A DNA stretch of 64,000 bases, taken from positions 148,654 to 212,653 of the forward strand of contig JAMYWO010000032.1 in the NCBI GenBank assembly GCA_024220525.1. The letters are read 5' to 3'. The position numbers and the translations under genes were made by a program. Under the pieces are notes generated by a model. That model was not told where the DNA came from. It searched no databases and saw only the letters and a program-made list of their open reading frames with translations. This document shows, in pieces, positions 1 to 11,448 of this stretch (positions are counted from its first letter, which is position 1; every line of letters begins with the position of its first letter). The stretch comes from Cochliopodium minus (lineage: Eukaryota; Discosea; Himatismenida; Cochliopodiidae).

Positions 1-2361
1 GACAAATTGAGCTTTAGGAAACATTTTACCCAAAAGACCCATAAATCTGAAAAAAAAAAAAGATTTATTGAAATAAAATAATAATGGAAAGAAACATTTT
101 ACGGAATAGTTCCTCCTTCACCAAACAAACCTGCAGGTTTTCCAAAAAAGTTTTTAGAAGAATTTTGGACAGAATTAGTCAACCATTCACTTTTTTTTAT
201 TAAAAAGAAAATAAAAAATAATTAATTATGAAATAAATTTGTAACAAAAAAAAAAAAGAAAAAGAATACGTTTCTTCGGGTGCTTGCTGTTTTATTTTAT
301 GAAAATTTTTTTTTTTAAAAAAAAATGGTGTAAAGAAATTTTTTTTTTCAATTTTAACCCATCCAGATGCAGTACTTCCTTTGGTGAATTCAACATGAGC
401 GCCATAAGGAGGGTTTTCTGTCAAAATTTTTTGAACAGAAAGGAATGCTTTTTCTGAATCAACTCTACCAAAAATATTCATATTTTAAAAAAATAAAAAA
501 AATAATAAATTTAAAAAATTATTTACCCAGGTGGAATTCTTTTTTTAATTTTTTTTTTAAAATTAATTTTATTTTTAAAAAATGTTTTTGTTTTTTCACC
601 TTATGGAAAGTTTTAAAACAGATTCTCTTCTTAAAACATTTCCTGCAAGTTCAACAGGAGGAAAACCACTGCATCCAACAACTGCGAGTTGGGGTCTCCC
701 TTCAAAATTTTTTTGAAAAAATTAAAAAATGAAAAATAATTTTTTTTTAAAAAAAAATTAGTTTTTGTTTACAGTTTCTGTTCAAAAGTAACTCGGTGAG
801 GTCATTGGTGACAGGTTTGACACCTGTTCTCATTGGAACTTCTCCAAATACCATTTCTCCCAAATATTCAGCTGCTTGTTTAGTTTGTTCAATTCTGCAA
901 TAAAAAAAAAATTAAAAAAATGAATCAATAAAATAAAATAAAAATATAAAATAAAATAATCAATTAAAAAATGAACATTACCTCTTTTTAGGAATATCAA
1001 CGTAGAGATCTTTTACTAAAACTTCACCAGTTTTGCTGTCTTCAATTCTGTCGAGTAACATTCTTGCAACTCTGAAAGAAGAAGCAATAAGCCCTGTTCC
1101 TGCGCCTAAATATTAAATAAAAATAAGTTAAATAATAAAAAATTTGAATAAAATAAAATTAAATAATAAAAATAAAAAATAAAAAAAAAAAATCTACCTG
1201 AATGAACTCCCTCTTTCAAAAGAGAAACTTTGAGGTTACCTGCAACAAGTCCACGAAGGGAAGTAGTAATCCAAAATTCTAAGCAAAAAAAAAATATTAT
1301 TTTTGATCATTTTTTTTTTGTGTCATATTTTTTTATTATCATTTTTTTTTTTTGCTTTTTTTTTTACGTTCATAATTTCCGCAACCAGAATCCTAGGGAT
1401 TGTTTGACAGAAAATTTATTCTAATTTAAAATTTAAAAAGTTGTGTGTTTTACCAAGCAAATGATTAGAGCAACATCTCCCATTCTTTCTTGAAGTTTCT
1501 CAATGTAAAAAGGAAGATCAGGTGAACCTGTAAAGAAAAAAGAATTTTAATAAAAAAAAGAAAAAAAGAATGAAAAAAAAAAAATTTCTTTACCAGATTC
1601 TTCGCTGAATAGATTTTTGAATTTATAAATTTATCCTGTTTTTTAAATTTTTATTATTATTTATTACCTTGCTTCAATCATAGCTACGATTCTTCCATGT
1701 GGAATTTTGTTGTCTTGGAGCCACTTCAAAATAGCAACAGATGCAAATGAAGAATATCCATCATCCGCTCCTCCTCTATATGTTCAAAAAATAAAAAAGG
1801 GTCGAACATGATTTGTAAATATCAAAGAATATTTTGATTTAATTGAATTACCTTCCATATAGTTTACCATCTTTAATTACAGGAGTATATGGACCTAATT
1901 TTCAAAAATGAAAACAATTGATAAATGGAAATAATTTTGTTGTCCAATTTTTAACAATTATTTTTTTTGGAAAATTATAAAATATTCTCTCCATTTGATA
2001 ATTTTTTTATTTTTGTTTTTGTACCAAGACCTTGATCCCAATCTTCAGTGAGTGGAGGTTGTTTATCTAAATGACCATACATTAATACAGTCTCTTTGAT
2101 ATCATTGGTTGCAGGGAGATCCATGAAGATCAATGGGGTTCTTCCTTTTTCTGTGATCACTTCTAATTTGAGTCCTTCTACCTTTTGTTCTTCAATCCAT
2201 TTCACTATGAGATCAACTGCTTTGTTCATCAATCCGTTGGTTTCCCAATCCTTATCGTAGTGAGGAGATTGATTTGGAATTTTAATGTATTCAACCAATG
2301 AAGGTATGATTGTCTTTTCCCATTTGTCATCAAAATATTGCAAAGTGTTTTTAATGTCCAT
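1..2361 (-). CDS. Cytosolic non-specific dipeptidase (M20 metallopeptidase, CNDP2-like), C-terminus cut by window edge
   Basis: A zinc or manganese peptidase of the M20/CNDP family, which hydrolyses dipeptides in the cytosol. Fifteen exons, in order: 2025-2361, 1852-1894, 1668-1775, 1594-1604, 1454-1527, 1368-1392, 1198-1278, 982-1105, 773-894, 600-699, 527-538, 359-464, 270-286, 103-189, 1-46. All joins keep phase and give 431 residues, about 90 percent of the usual 475. Metal-site motifs are present: YGHLDKQP, GRGGADDG and EASEESG; later come SLRGLVAG, EGVHSG, NFFGKPAG and GEGGTIP. The start is the ATG at 2361; an in-frame ATG lies 18 nt upstream. Three internal exons are only 11, 12 and 17 nt; the 11-nt exon carries the catalytic Glu pair. 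No signal peptide. The family call is firm; substrate range is inferred. Confidence 0.93.
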
Positions 2362-2680
2362 TTTTCTTTTTCTTTTCAATTTTTTTCTTTTTTTTTCAAT
2401 TCAAAAAACAAAATGAAGGTAAATAATTTCAAGATTTTATTTTTTTTCATGAATTTGTAAAATGAAAATTTAAATGTGGCCAAAATTTACTGAATATAAC
2501 ATTTGTTTTCTCATATCAAAGATTCAATAATTTTTATTTAACAAAAAATATAATTAAAAAAAAATTCAGATTCAGATACAGATCAAAAGAAACAAATATG
2601 ATTCTATTCTTCAACAATACAATATGATAAATTAAAAAAAAATTTTTGATCTTATATTTGTAAATTAAAATACAATTCAA
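2362..2680. other. Divergent intergenic region
   Basis: A spacer of 319 bp between the start of the minus-strand dipeptidase and the start of the plus-strand ankyrin gene, so it should hold both promoters. It is almost pure A/T with no open frame or repeat that I can support. No specific promoter motif is recognisable. Confidence 0.5.
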
Positions 2681-4503
2681 ATGTTTTGGAAGAAAAATTC
2701 AAATACTACTGTTAAAATCAAAGTTGATAACAGGAAAAAGAGGATAATGGAAAATTTTTTCTTTGACATTTTCAGAATGGATGAATCAATATACGATGAA
2801 TTGGAGAAATATTTGCTAGAAAAAGAAATTAAAAAATTCTTCAAATTTTTATCAACCAAAAGTAAAAGATGTTGGGATTTGGCTCTTCTTTTATCAGCAG
2901 AATACAATGAAATAGATTTGGCAAAGAAAATAATATATAAAGGGAAATATAACTTGGCAGTCGGATTTATATATGCTTGTAAATCTGGAAATAAAACATT
3001 TGTAGAGGAATTCATAGAAAATGGATCAGATTATTTGAATGAGGGATTGAAAGAAGCTTGTAAATCTGGAAATTTGGAATTGGTAAATTTCTTGATTGAA
3101 AAGGGAGCAGATGGCTGGAATGAAAGTTTCAGAGATGCATGCACATCAGGAAACATCAAAATAGTAGGTGATTGAAAAATAAAAATACTATCTTTTTTTT
3201 TTGATTTTCGATTTATCAAATCATTCAGTGAAACAATTTTGATTAAATTTTTTTTAATCAGAAAAGTTAATAGAGAAAGGAGCGAATAGTTGGGATGAAG
3301 GTTTAATCGGTTCATCGTACTCAGGAAACATGGAAATAGCGAAAATGATGATAGTCAATGGAGCAACAGATTATGATGAAGCACTCTGTGGAGCATGTAA
3401 CTCAAACAACATCGAGTTGATAAACTATTTGTTATTGAAAGGAGCAAGGTCTTTTGCAGGAGGATTGACAGAATCTTGTAGGGTATGGAACCGTGATGAT
3501 GATACAAACTTTCTTGAATTAATTTTTTCAAATTTTAATAAAAAATTAAATAGGGAGGTCACATGGATATTGTTAAATTAATGGTCAAAAAGGGAGCTAA
3601 AAATTTCTCAAACGGTCTTTTTGGTAAAATGTTAATTTTTACTTTTTTTAACTTTTAATTTCATCTTTGTTTACAGAGGCTTGTAGGTAAACATTTAACA
3701 ATAACTTTTGAATAATTAATTTACAATTTTAATTCCAGAGGGGGATATCTCGAAATAGCAGAGTTAATGATATCACTGGGAGCTACCAATTTTGAGCAGA
3801 GTTTTGGTTGTGCATGTCGTTCAGGAAACAAAAAGTTGATAGAGATGTTCATCAAACGACTTTCCATAAAGGATTGGTCTGATGCTATGTTTGGTGTTTT
3901 ACGTTCTGGTAAAAATTTTTATTTCTATTTTTAAAGATTATTTTTTTTGAAACATTTTTTATTATTTTATTATAATTTTCTGGATAATTGGAAGGAAAAG
4001 AAGAACTCGTAGAAATTGTCATTGATAAAGTTGTTAATTTAGATGCTTTTATGAGTAATGTTTGTCAATTAGGAAACTTTAACATTTTAGAAATGTTCAT
4101 TTCAAGAGGCGCCTCCGTCAATTTGTTCGACACCATGAGTGGGAAATCTCCCATAATGTTTTTTCTTGAAAGAAATTCAAAGTTGGGTGTCATTCGCTTG
4201 TTGTGTCATGGAGCCAATCCTAATACTGAAGAAGTTATCAACTTTGAAAAAAAGTATCTTATTAAGTTTTCTTCAATGAAAAATTTTAAGAGTTCTTCTT
4301 TTGAAATTTTAAATGATTTCCGCAAGAAAAAATTTTGGAATCAAAAAATTCACAAATTTTTCCCTCCTTTTTACCAGGATCTTGTTTTCACTGTTCTTTT
4401 ATGCTTGAAAACTTGGCTTATGAAGTTCACATTAAGAGTTCCAAAGCCTGTTATATATCTAATTGTTCAATCTTTTATTTCTTCAATCATTCAAACTAAA
4501 TAA
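2681..4503 (+). CDS. Ankyrin-repeat protein
   Basis: Six exons: 2681-3167, 3262-3482, 3554-3623, 3677-3686, 3739-3908, 3995-4503, giving 488 residues with consistent phase. From about residue 80 the protein is a chain of roughly ten degenerate ankyrin repeats, each with a pattern like ACKSGNLELVNFLIEKGA followed by a Trp- or Asn-containing loop. The last 80 residues have no repeat and look helical. Exon 4 is a 10-nt microexon in the middle of a repeat. The start could also be the in-frame ATG at 2747. No enzymatic domain or membrane segment is seen. Ankyrin repeats bind partner proteins, and the partner here cannot be inferred. Repeats of this GA-x-x-W-N style are common in protists and in giant viruses; the introns argue for an established host gene. 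Confidence 0.85.
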
Positions 4504-4533
4504 AAAAATAAAATATAAAAAATTGAAAAAAAT

Positions 4534-5097
4534 ATGAACGATTATCAACAAATTGTGAACTCTCTTGGTAAATATATTCATGGATTAGATGAGAATGATA
4601 CTGATTTATTTGCATCTGCTTTTACTGATGGTTACATTCCATTTCAAAATACTCAAATATTTATAATCACAAAATTAGATGCAAAATTCAAATTTCCAAT
4701 CAGGAAGATCGATATACAAGGAAAAGAAAATCTAAAATCTTTTTGTACGAGATTTAATAACAATTTTAAAAACATTTCTCACATGGAAGGTAAAAAAAAC
4801 CATTTTTTTAATTATATTTTTACTCTTTGATAAATTTCTTTACAAGACACATTTATAATTGATATAAATGGAAACAATGCAACCAATAAAAGCTATTGGA
4901 AATCATATAGCGGAGAAAAGGTTTTAAATTAATTTTTTATTTATTAATTAATTTTTAAATATTATTAGATCAAGAGTTATGGGACTCATGTGGATACACT
5001 GATAAAAGATGGTAATGTATGGAGAATTTATGAAAGAATTATCTACTTAAAATGGGATGAACAAAATGGTTTTAAAGATATAAAAGATCAGATTTAA
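4534..5097 (+). CDS. SnoaL-like / NTF2-fold small protein
   Basis: Three exons, 4534-4789, 4847-4920 and 4969-5097, give 152 residues. The pattern is a short helical start (residues about 1-30, DLFASAFTDGY), then strands with HMEG near residue 85 and a C-terminal half with YGTHVDTLIKDGNVWRI. This is the layout of SnoaL-like proteins of the NTF2 superfamily: an N-terminal helix with an Asp/Tyr pocket and a closing sheet with K-D-G-x-W-R-I. Members are cyclases, dehydratases or ligand-binding proteins, so no reaction can be assigned. It starts 30 bp after the ankyrin gene in the same direction and may share its transcription unit. No targeting signal is seen. The fold call is moderate and the function unknown. 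Confidence 0.7.
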
Positions 5098-5756
5098 GGT
5101 TCTTTCAAACAAAAAGCAAGTGAACTCGTTTTTTCTTCAAATTTAGCAAACAAAGAATTTCAAAAAAAATTTTAAAATAACTGTAAATATTTTCTTTTGA
5201 AATTAAAGCTAATTCTCTGTAAGTTCAATCATTTTTGAGGTCTTAATTTACAAAATTTATTATTAATCTACTGTGATTAATAAATATTGCTTCTGATATC
5301 TAATTTTGGCAGAAAAAAAAGAGGAATTTTCAAAAATTAGAAAATGGACTCAATTAAAAATATTTCTGAATGGTGAGTTTTGTTAGGTGTCAATTCAAGT
5401 TTCTTGAGCTTATTTTTTTTTTTTGAGAAAAATAATTGGCTAGAAATATTTGTTTTTTAGAATTCATAAGGTTAATTTTGGTAAAAATGGTGAGTTTTCT
5501 TCCAAAAATTAAAGAATCTCAAACAAGGAAAAGTTAAAAGATTTCTTTATCATTTATACCGTACCTATTCCTCTTCATATTCCTCTTTAGATTTAAAGAT
5601 GTTACAAATTTGAGGGAAAAAACAAAGTTTATGTTTGTATTTGCTCTTTCATTGTATACATGGTTCTTTTTCAGATTTTGATCAAAAAAGTTTTTTCTTT
5701 GATAAAAATTAAATAAAAAAAATTGAAAAAATTTTTTCCTATATCTTGTTGAATAA
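5098..5756. other. Intergenic region before the Mediator gene
   Basis: AT-rich spacer of 659 bp. An ATG at 5344 opens only nine codons before a GTGAGT-type donor. A second stretch, 5461-5490, also ends in GTGAGTTTT. These could be untranslated exons of the downstream gene or chance. No convincing coding sequence is seen on either strand. Confidence 0.35.
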
Positions 5757-6575
5757 ATGAAGAATGAAGTATCATTGCATGGAATGATTGAATCCATTGA
5801 TCAATTGAAAATAAAATTGAGATCTTTATGTAACAGTAATGAAGAGGAATTTGAAAATTATGAACAATTATTCAAAACCCGTAAAAAAAACTGATTAAAA
5901 TGACTTAATAATGTTGTTGGAATAATAATATGGTTATAATTAAAGATACATCCGAATTAAGATTGAGACATACAAAGAATAATATATTGTAATTAATTTT
6001 TTTTCAGCTAATAAATTTTCTTTCAATCACATTACTCTCACAATCACTTTTTTTTTCAAAAAATTTTCTTTAGTTTAATAAGTTATGGAATATTTCAGAA
6101 AGATCACCAAGCAACAGTAAGAAGCATAACAAAAAGTGAAGTAGATAAAAACATGTCAGATATATTGCAAAAAACAGGGTGATTCCTTAAAAAAAAAAAA
6201 AGAAAATTAAAAATTTAAAAGAATTTATTGTTAATTTTAATTAATTTAAATAAATAAATATTTTTTTTAAATAATAAGATACGTTATTGATTTTGAATTT
6301 CAGAGAAAAGGATTAAAGTTCACTACTTCTAATTTTGAAATTTTACTTTATAATATTTTGGACATCAACCACAAAAAGACACATGAACATTGGTTTGTAG
6401 AAGTGGTTACTTTAGTAAGAGACGAGAAAGTGAAAGAAGCAGTGCTGGTCATAAATAATTTAAAGGAGCATTTCAAAGCGTATTTACATTTAAACAATTT
6501 TTAATTAGTTTCATATTTAATCTTTATTTCTTTAGGTATGTTAATTTGATTCAAGTTAAAAGTGATAACAAATAA
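5757..6575 (+). CDS. MED18: Mediator complex subunit 18
   Basis: Subunit of the Mediator head module, which couples transcription factors to RNA polymerase II in the nucleus. Five exons, 5757-5880, 5946-5988, 6074-6178, 6279-6479 and 6536-6575, encode 170 residues with consistent phase. Against remembered animal MED18 the order of conserved pieces is the same: SLHGMIESIDQL and RLRSLC-like start, a short ELRLRH segment, VRSITKS, GYVIDFEFQRKG, then FEILLYNIL, EHWFVEVV and a final helix ending KAYVNLIQVKSD. The protein is slightly shorter than the human form (about 208) because the central loop is short. All exons are small, so no long open frame marks the gene. Identification rests on overall pattern and not on a catalytic motif. 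Confidence 0.78.
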
Positions 6576-6938
6576 ACCAAAATTATACTCCTTTTTAATT
6601 CTTTGACTTGTTTCTCTTTTTAATTTTTTTTTGTTTTTTTTTTGTTTTCTTTTTTTTTATCATTTTTAAACTTAATCCATCACAAATAAATAATTTGATA
6701 GAATGTTAACTTATTTTTAGATTTTGAGTGAAATAACATCTCTAACATTTGTTTTATTCTGAAAAAATAAAAAAATATATAATTTTGAAATTAAAAAAAA
6801 AAGAATAGAGCCCAAATATCAAAATTTATAAAAACATATCTGTATTTAAATAGATTATTAGAATAGGGTTATAAATTTATAACGATATAATTATAGATTC
6901 TCTCAATAATTTTGAAAATTTTAATACAATTAATAGGA
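6576..6938. other. Intergenic region
   Basis: Spacer of 363 bp between two plus-strand genes. The first part is T-rich (6600-6660) and may contain the Mediator gene's 3' end signals. The rest is mixed A/T. No open frame or repeat of note. Confidence 0.4.
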
Positions 6939-9640
6939 ATGGGAAATGGATCATCTAATATGATTAATAATGGTTGATTTTTTTTCAAGAATTCTCTTTC
7001 AATAAAAGGAAATTTTTATTCAAAAAAAAAAAATATAAAAGATGCGAAAGAATTCTATCGAATATTCGATACAAAAAGCAAAGATAAAAAGTTGAAATCA
7101 AAAATCCAACAAAATCTAAAGATATTGAAATCTGATTTCAAACTGATTCTTTCCAATTTAATCTTTGATAAGGATGAATCAAGAGCATTGGCTGAAACAT
7201 TTGAAGAATGCAATTCGGTGAAATCGGGGTTGAAAACATTATCAATTAAAAACACATTCTTTGAAACTAATTCACTGAAATCATTGTGTAAAAGCTTGAA
7301 GCAGACAAAATCGTTGCAACATTTGGATTTATCGCAGAATATCCAATTTCATTCTCAATTCGGAGAAATTGTATCATTATTGCCCGAACTCAAATTGATC
7401 ACAAATTTAAATTTATCACAAGTAAGTAACAATATTGAAAGAAAAAATTTAAAGAAAAAAAAATTTCATTTATCTCTCAACACAAAATATTGAATCAAAA
7501 ACAAAAGAATAATAAAATCTCTCAAAACAAAAATTTGATCATTTACAAACTAATCTTTAACATTATTTTTTTAAAAAAAAAAAGATTCAAATAAATGATA
7601 CAATGGCAAAGCAAGTTTTTGAAGCAATGTCGACACACCAAAACATAGGACTGGTGGATCTCACTAAAAACCTGATAACGGACGACTCCCTCGAATCAAT
7701 TAAAAATTTTATTCTTGGTGTAACGTCATTACGTGTATTAAAATTAGAAAACAACAAAATTGAAGAAAAAAAGGTAAAAATTTTTTCTTTATTAATTTGT
7801 TTTTACCAATTTTTTAATCAATTTTTTGATATTTTTTTGTTTTGTTTTTATTTTTTTTCTATTTTTTTTTTGTATTTTTTTCTTTTTTTTTTTAGGTAGA
7901 TCAATTAAGAGAAGTTTTCAACGAAAAATTTGAAAAGCAAAAATCATTTACTCCCACTGAAATGCTCCCCTCTAAAAGATTCGACTACTCCATCTGTGAA
8001 ACAGTTGGGATAAGACCTTCTATGGAAGATGTTTCTGTATGTATGGGTTCCTTTAGAGGACGAGTAGATGAAGATTTGTTTGCAGTGTTTGATGGTACAA
8101 AAGATCAATTTTATTTTTCATTATATATTTTAAAAATTTCATTTCAATATTTTTTTATTTTCATTTAATAATTTATTTTTAACTATTTTTCTTTATTATT
8201 TTTTTATTTAAAATTTTATTTTTGTTTTATTTTATTTTTATTTACAATATTTTTAAAAATAATTTTTCATTTATTTTTTATTTCAAATTTGTAATATTTT
8301 TAAAATTTAATTTTCATTATTAATAGGACACGGAGGTATAGAAGCTGCTGCGTTTGTCGCCGAAAAATTCCCAGAAATTTTGAAAGAAGAACTCGACAAA
8401 GATGACAGTGATGTCGAACAATGTCTGGAAAACACTTTCATTCTTGTAGATAAACTTATGGACGAGTTTGAAATGGTGGGTAATCTTTAAACCAAAAAAT
8501 ACATATACGTTTATATTATTTTATTTTTTATTTTATGATTTATTTTTATTTCATTTTTTGTTTAATTTTTTTTATTTTTTATTTTTTTTATTTATTATTT
8601 TTATTATTTTTGTTTTTTTATTTCATTTTTATTTCATTTTTTGTTTTTATTTTTTTTTTCATTTTTATAAAGGATGCACTGCGGCGGTTTGTTTTATTAA
8701 AGGAGAAAAAATATTTTCTTTTAACTGTGGAGACGCTAGAACGGTAGTGTGCGAGACAGAAAAAGCCATCCGACTTTCCTTCGATCACAAGCCCAACTTG
8801 TCCGAAGAAATTGAAAGAATCAAAAATTTAGGAGGTTTCATAGAAAGAGGGAGAGTGCAAGGTGTTTTGGCAGGTCAAATTATTTTTGTTCATTATTCTT
8901 TTTTATTTTTTATTTTTATTTTTATTTTATTTTATTTTATTTGATTTTTATTTTTATTTTTTATTTTTTATTTTTTGTTTTTATTTTTATTTTTATTTTT
9001 ATTTTTATTTTTTATTTTTTTTTTTATTTTATTTATTTTGATTTTTATTTTTATTTTTATTTTTTATTTTTTATTTTTTGTTTTTTATTCTTTTTATTTT
9101 TATTTATTTTTTTAGTTTCAAGATCATTTGGGGATTCAAAAATGAAACCATATATCATTTGTACTCCCTACAAAAAAGTTTATGACATTAATAGTTCTAC
9201 TACTCACGTTATAGTTGCTTGTGACGGGATATGGGATGTTGTATCAGACGAAGCTGTAAATAAAAAAATTTAAAATAAAAAAATAAAAAACTTTAAAAAT
9301 ATTTATAAAAAATTAAAAAGTTATTAAAAATAATCATAAAAAATTATTTAAAAAATAAAAATTTATTTAAAAAAATTTATAATAGTCATTGACAGTTGTT
9401 AAAAAACATTTGGTGCCTGATAAAATTACAAAATCACTCAAAGATAGAGCTTTGGCTTTTGAGAGTATGGACAACATCTCTGTGATTGTCATCCAAATCA
9501 ATCCTCGATTGGATCCCAAAGAGGATGAGCAAGAAAAAGTCAAATTGGAAGAAGATATTAAATCCAATGAAGAAAAAAATATGAGTGAAAAGGATATTGG
9601 AGTGGAGTTGTTGAGTTCTAATGAAGAAGATAATGAATGA
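6939..9640 (+). CDS. Leucine-rich-repeat PP2C protein phosphatase, probable N-myristoylated
   Basis: Metal-dependent Ser/Thr phosphatase (PPM/PP2C) with an N-terminal LRR region. Eight exons: 6939-6972, 7042-7421, 7585-7773, 7896-8094, 8327-8479, 8673-8873, 9116-9255, 9386-9640; 516 residues, phase exact. Residues 1-6 read MGNGSS, a good N-myristoylation signal, so membrane attachment is likely. Residues about 50-215 hold several LRRs (LQHLDLSQN, LRVLKLENNKI). The PP2C part has EDLFAVFDGHGG, GCTAAV, FNCGDAR, LAVSRSFGD, ACDGIWDV and MDNISVIVI, so metal ligands are intact. The C-terminus is acidic and disordered. LRR-PP2C proteins are known in Entamoeba and some other protists; targets are unknown. 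The 11-residue first exon carries the lipidation signal alone. Confidence 0.92.
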
Positions 9641-9673
9641 AAAATGAAAATTTAAGAAATTTAATTTTTTTTC

Positions 9674-9773
9674 NNNNNNNNNNNNNNNNNNNNNNNNNNN
9701 NNNNNNNNNNNNNNNNNNNNNNNNNNNNNNNNNNNNNNNNNNNNNNNNNNNNNNNNNNNNNNNNNNNNNNNNN
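9674..9773. other. Assembly gap (100 N)
   Basis: A run of exactly 100 N, the usual placeholder for a scaffold join of unknown size. It lies between the phosphatase stop codon and the first ATG of the tRNA synthetase, so both coding ends are unaffected, but the true spacing and even the adjacency of these genes are unproven. Confidence 0.99.
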
Positions 9774-9779
9774 ACAAAA

Positions 9780-11277
9780 ATGCAACCAGAATGGCATAAA
9801 CCAACAAATGGAAATGATAAAGGTGAAAATTGACTTTTAAAAAATTTTGTTGATTTTCAAATATATTCTTAAATAAAATTAAATCAACATGATTAGGATT
9901 GAAAGTTAAAAATTCATTGAGTTTAAAAGATGGAAAAATGTCATTTATACCTCAAGAAGGAAATAGAGTAAATTTATTTTCACAATCTTTGGATTTGAAA
10001 ATAAAAACAAAAATCAATTCTTTTACAAATTAGGTAACATGGTATATTTGTGGTCCAACTACTTATGATCACAGTCATCTTGGGCATGCAAGAACATATA
10101 TTTCATTCGATATAATTAGAAGAATATTGGTAAATAAAATAAATAAAATAAATAATTATAAATCAGTATAATTAATAAAATATAAGATGAATTGAATCAA
10201 AATTATGCTTATTTGAGTAATTTATTTATATTTCGGTATTAATTTAATATTAATCAAAATATTATTACACTTTTTTAAAATATCCATGATTATAATGTGA
10301 TTGAAAACATGATTGAAACGTATTTAATTCTTAAATCAAAAATAAATAGGAAAACTATTTTGGATATGAAGTATTCAGTGTGATGAACATCACAGACGTA
10401 GATGACAAGATCATCTTGAAGGCAAGAAAGAGATATCTCCTCAAACAATTCAAGGAAAACAACAAAACAAACAGCAAAGAGCTCTCAGAAGAAGTGATAA
10501 AGGCGTGGGAGAAACACATCGTAGGGATGAACAAAAAGATAGAAAAGGTGGAAAAAGATGAGAACAAAAAAGAAAGCGAAAGGGAAGCAGAGGTAAATCT
10601 TTTGAAGAAGAAACTCAAGGAGGCAGAGGAGGACAAGAAGAAGGTCACTTTGCTTCTCGAGGGCGGAAAGGTCGAGAGTTTGGAGGAGATTTTCACAGTT
10701 TCTGAGGATGCTTTGCAAGACAAGTTGGACAGTGAGCTGGGACACACTGTTGTTGACAACAACATTTACAGAAAATTGGCTGCTGGTAAAACAAATTTAT
10801 TTTTTGTTTTTCTTGAAATTTATTTTTTCTTGATTTTTATTTTTTATTTTTATTTATTTTTCTTATTTTTATTTTTCTCATTTTTTATTAATTTTTGATT
10901 GATTAAACTTAATTATGATTAAAACTTACTTCATAATTTAATTTTCTACTATATTGTATTATTTAAAATTTTATTTTTTTTAAAAAAAATTGTTTTCATT
11001 TGTTAATTTATTTTTTTAAAAAAAGAATTCGAGGAAGAGTATTTGGAAGACATGAGAGACTTAAACGTACAAATGCCAGATGTGTTGACAAGAGTGACAG
11101 AGTTTATACCAGAAGTCATTTCTTACGTAGAAAAAATTTTGGAGAATGAATTCGCTTATGTTTCCAACGGAAGTGTTTACTTCGACACTGTCAAGTTTTC
11201 CAACCACCAAAACCATCATTATGGAAAGTTGGAGCCATCCTCTGTGGGTATTGACAGTAAATTGGAAGAAGGAGAAG
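9780..11277 (+). CDS. Cysteinyl-tRNA synthetase, 3' part missing
   Basis: Class I synthetase that charges tRNA-Cys. Five exons, 9780-9822, 9897-9967, 10034-10129, 10350-10785 and 11026-11277, give about 299 residues. The N-terminus lines up with eukaryotic cytosolic enzymes: [23 protein letters not shown], then [20 protein letters not shown] with the zinc Cys and the HLGH form of the HIGH motif, [23 protein letters not shown] and [11 protein letters not shown]. The reading stops at a GT donor at 11278. After it come only a tandem repeat and a gene on the other strand. The rest of the family sequence, including the KMSKS loop and the anticodon-binding domain, is absent from the window. The cut is most likely an assembly or rearrangement breakpoint. 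Confidence 0.93.
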
Positions 11278-11293
11278 GTAAACTATTTTTTTT

Positions 11294-11401
11294 TTATTTT
11301 TTATTTTTTATTTTTTATTTTTTATTTTTTATTTTTTATTTTTTATTTTTTATTTTTTATTTTTTATTTTTTATTTTTTATTTTTTATTTTTTATTTTTT
11401 A
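11294..11401. repeat. (ATTTTTT)n tandem repeat, about 15 copies
   Basis: Near-perfect head-to-tail 7-bp units. It sits in what should be an intron of the synthetase on its left and in what should be an intron of the channel gene on its right. The same unit occurs at about 56781-56846 and, as its complement, at 58028-58165, both inside introns. Confidence 0.9.
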
Positions 11402-11448
11402 TTTATATTTTTATTTTTTATTTTAACATTTTTATTTATTTTTTTTAC

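Noticed and set aside
5344-5500. Possible extra 5' exons of the Mediator gene
   Set aside because: Only nine codons and an unclear second piece; the conserved start of the protein is fully supplied by the exon at 5757.
5534-5797. Minus-strand frame of 87 codons
   Set aside because: Overlaps the first MED18 exon in antisense and has no recognisable features.
8468-9273. Phe/Ile/Leu-rich open frames suggesting membrane proteins
   Set aside because: They are T-rich introns of the phosphatase read through. The same applies to similar frames at 11290-11430, 28820-29115, 38400-39900, 57570-59160 and 59380-59610.
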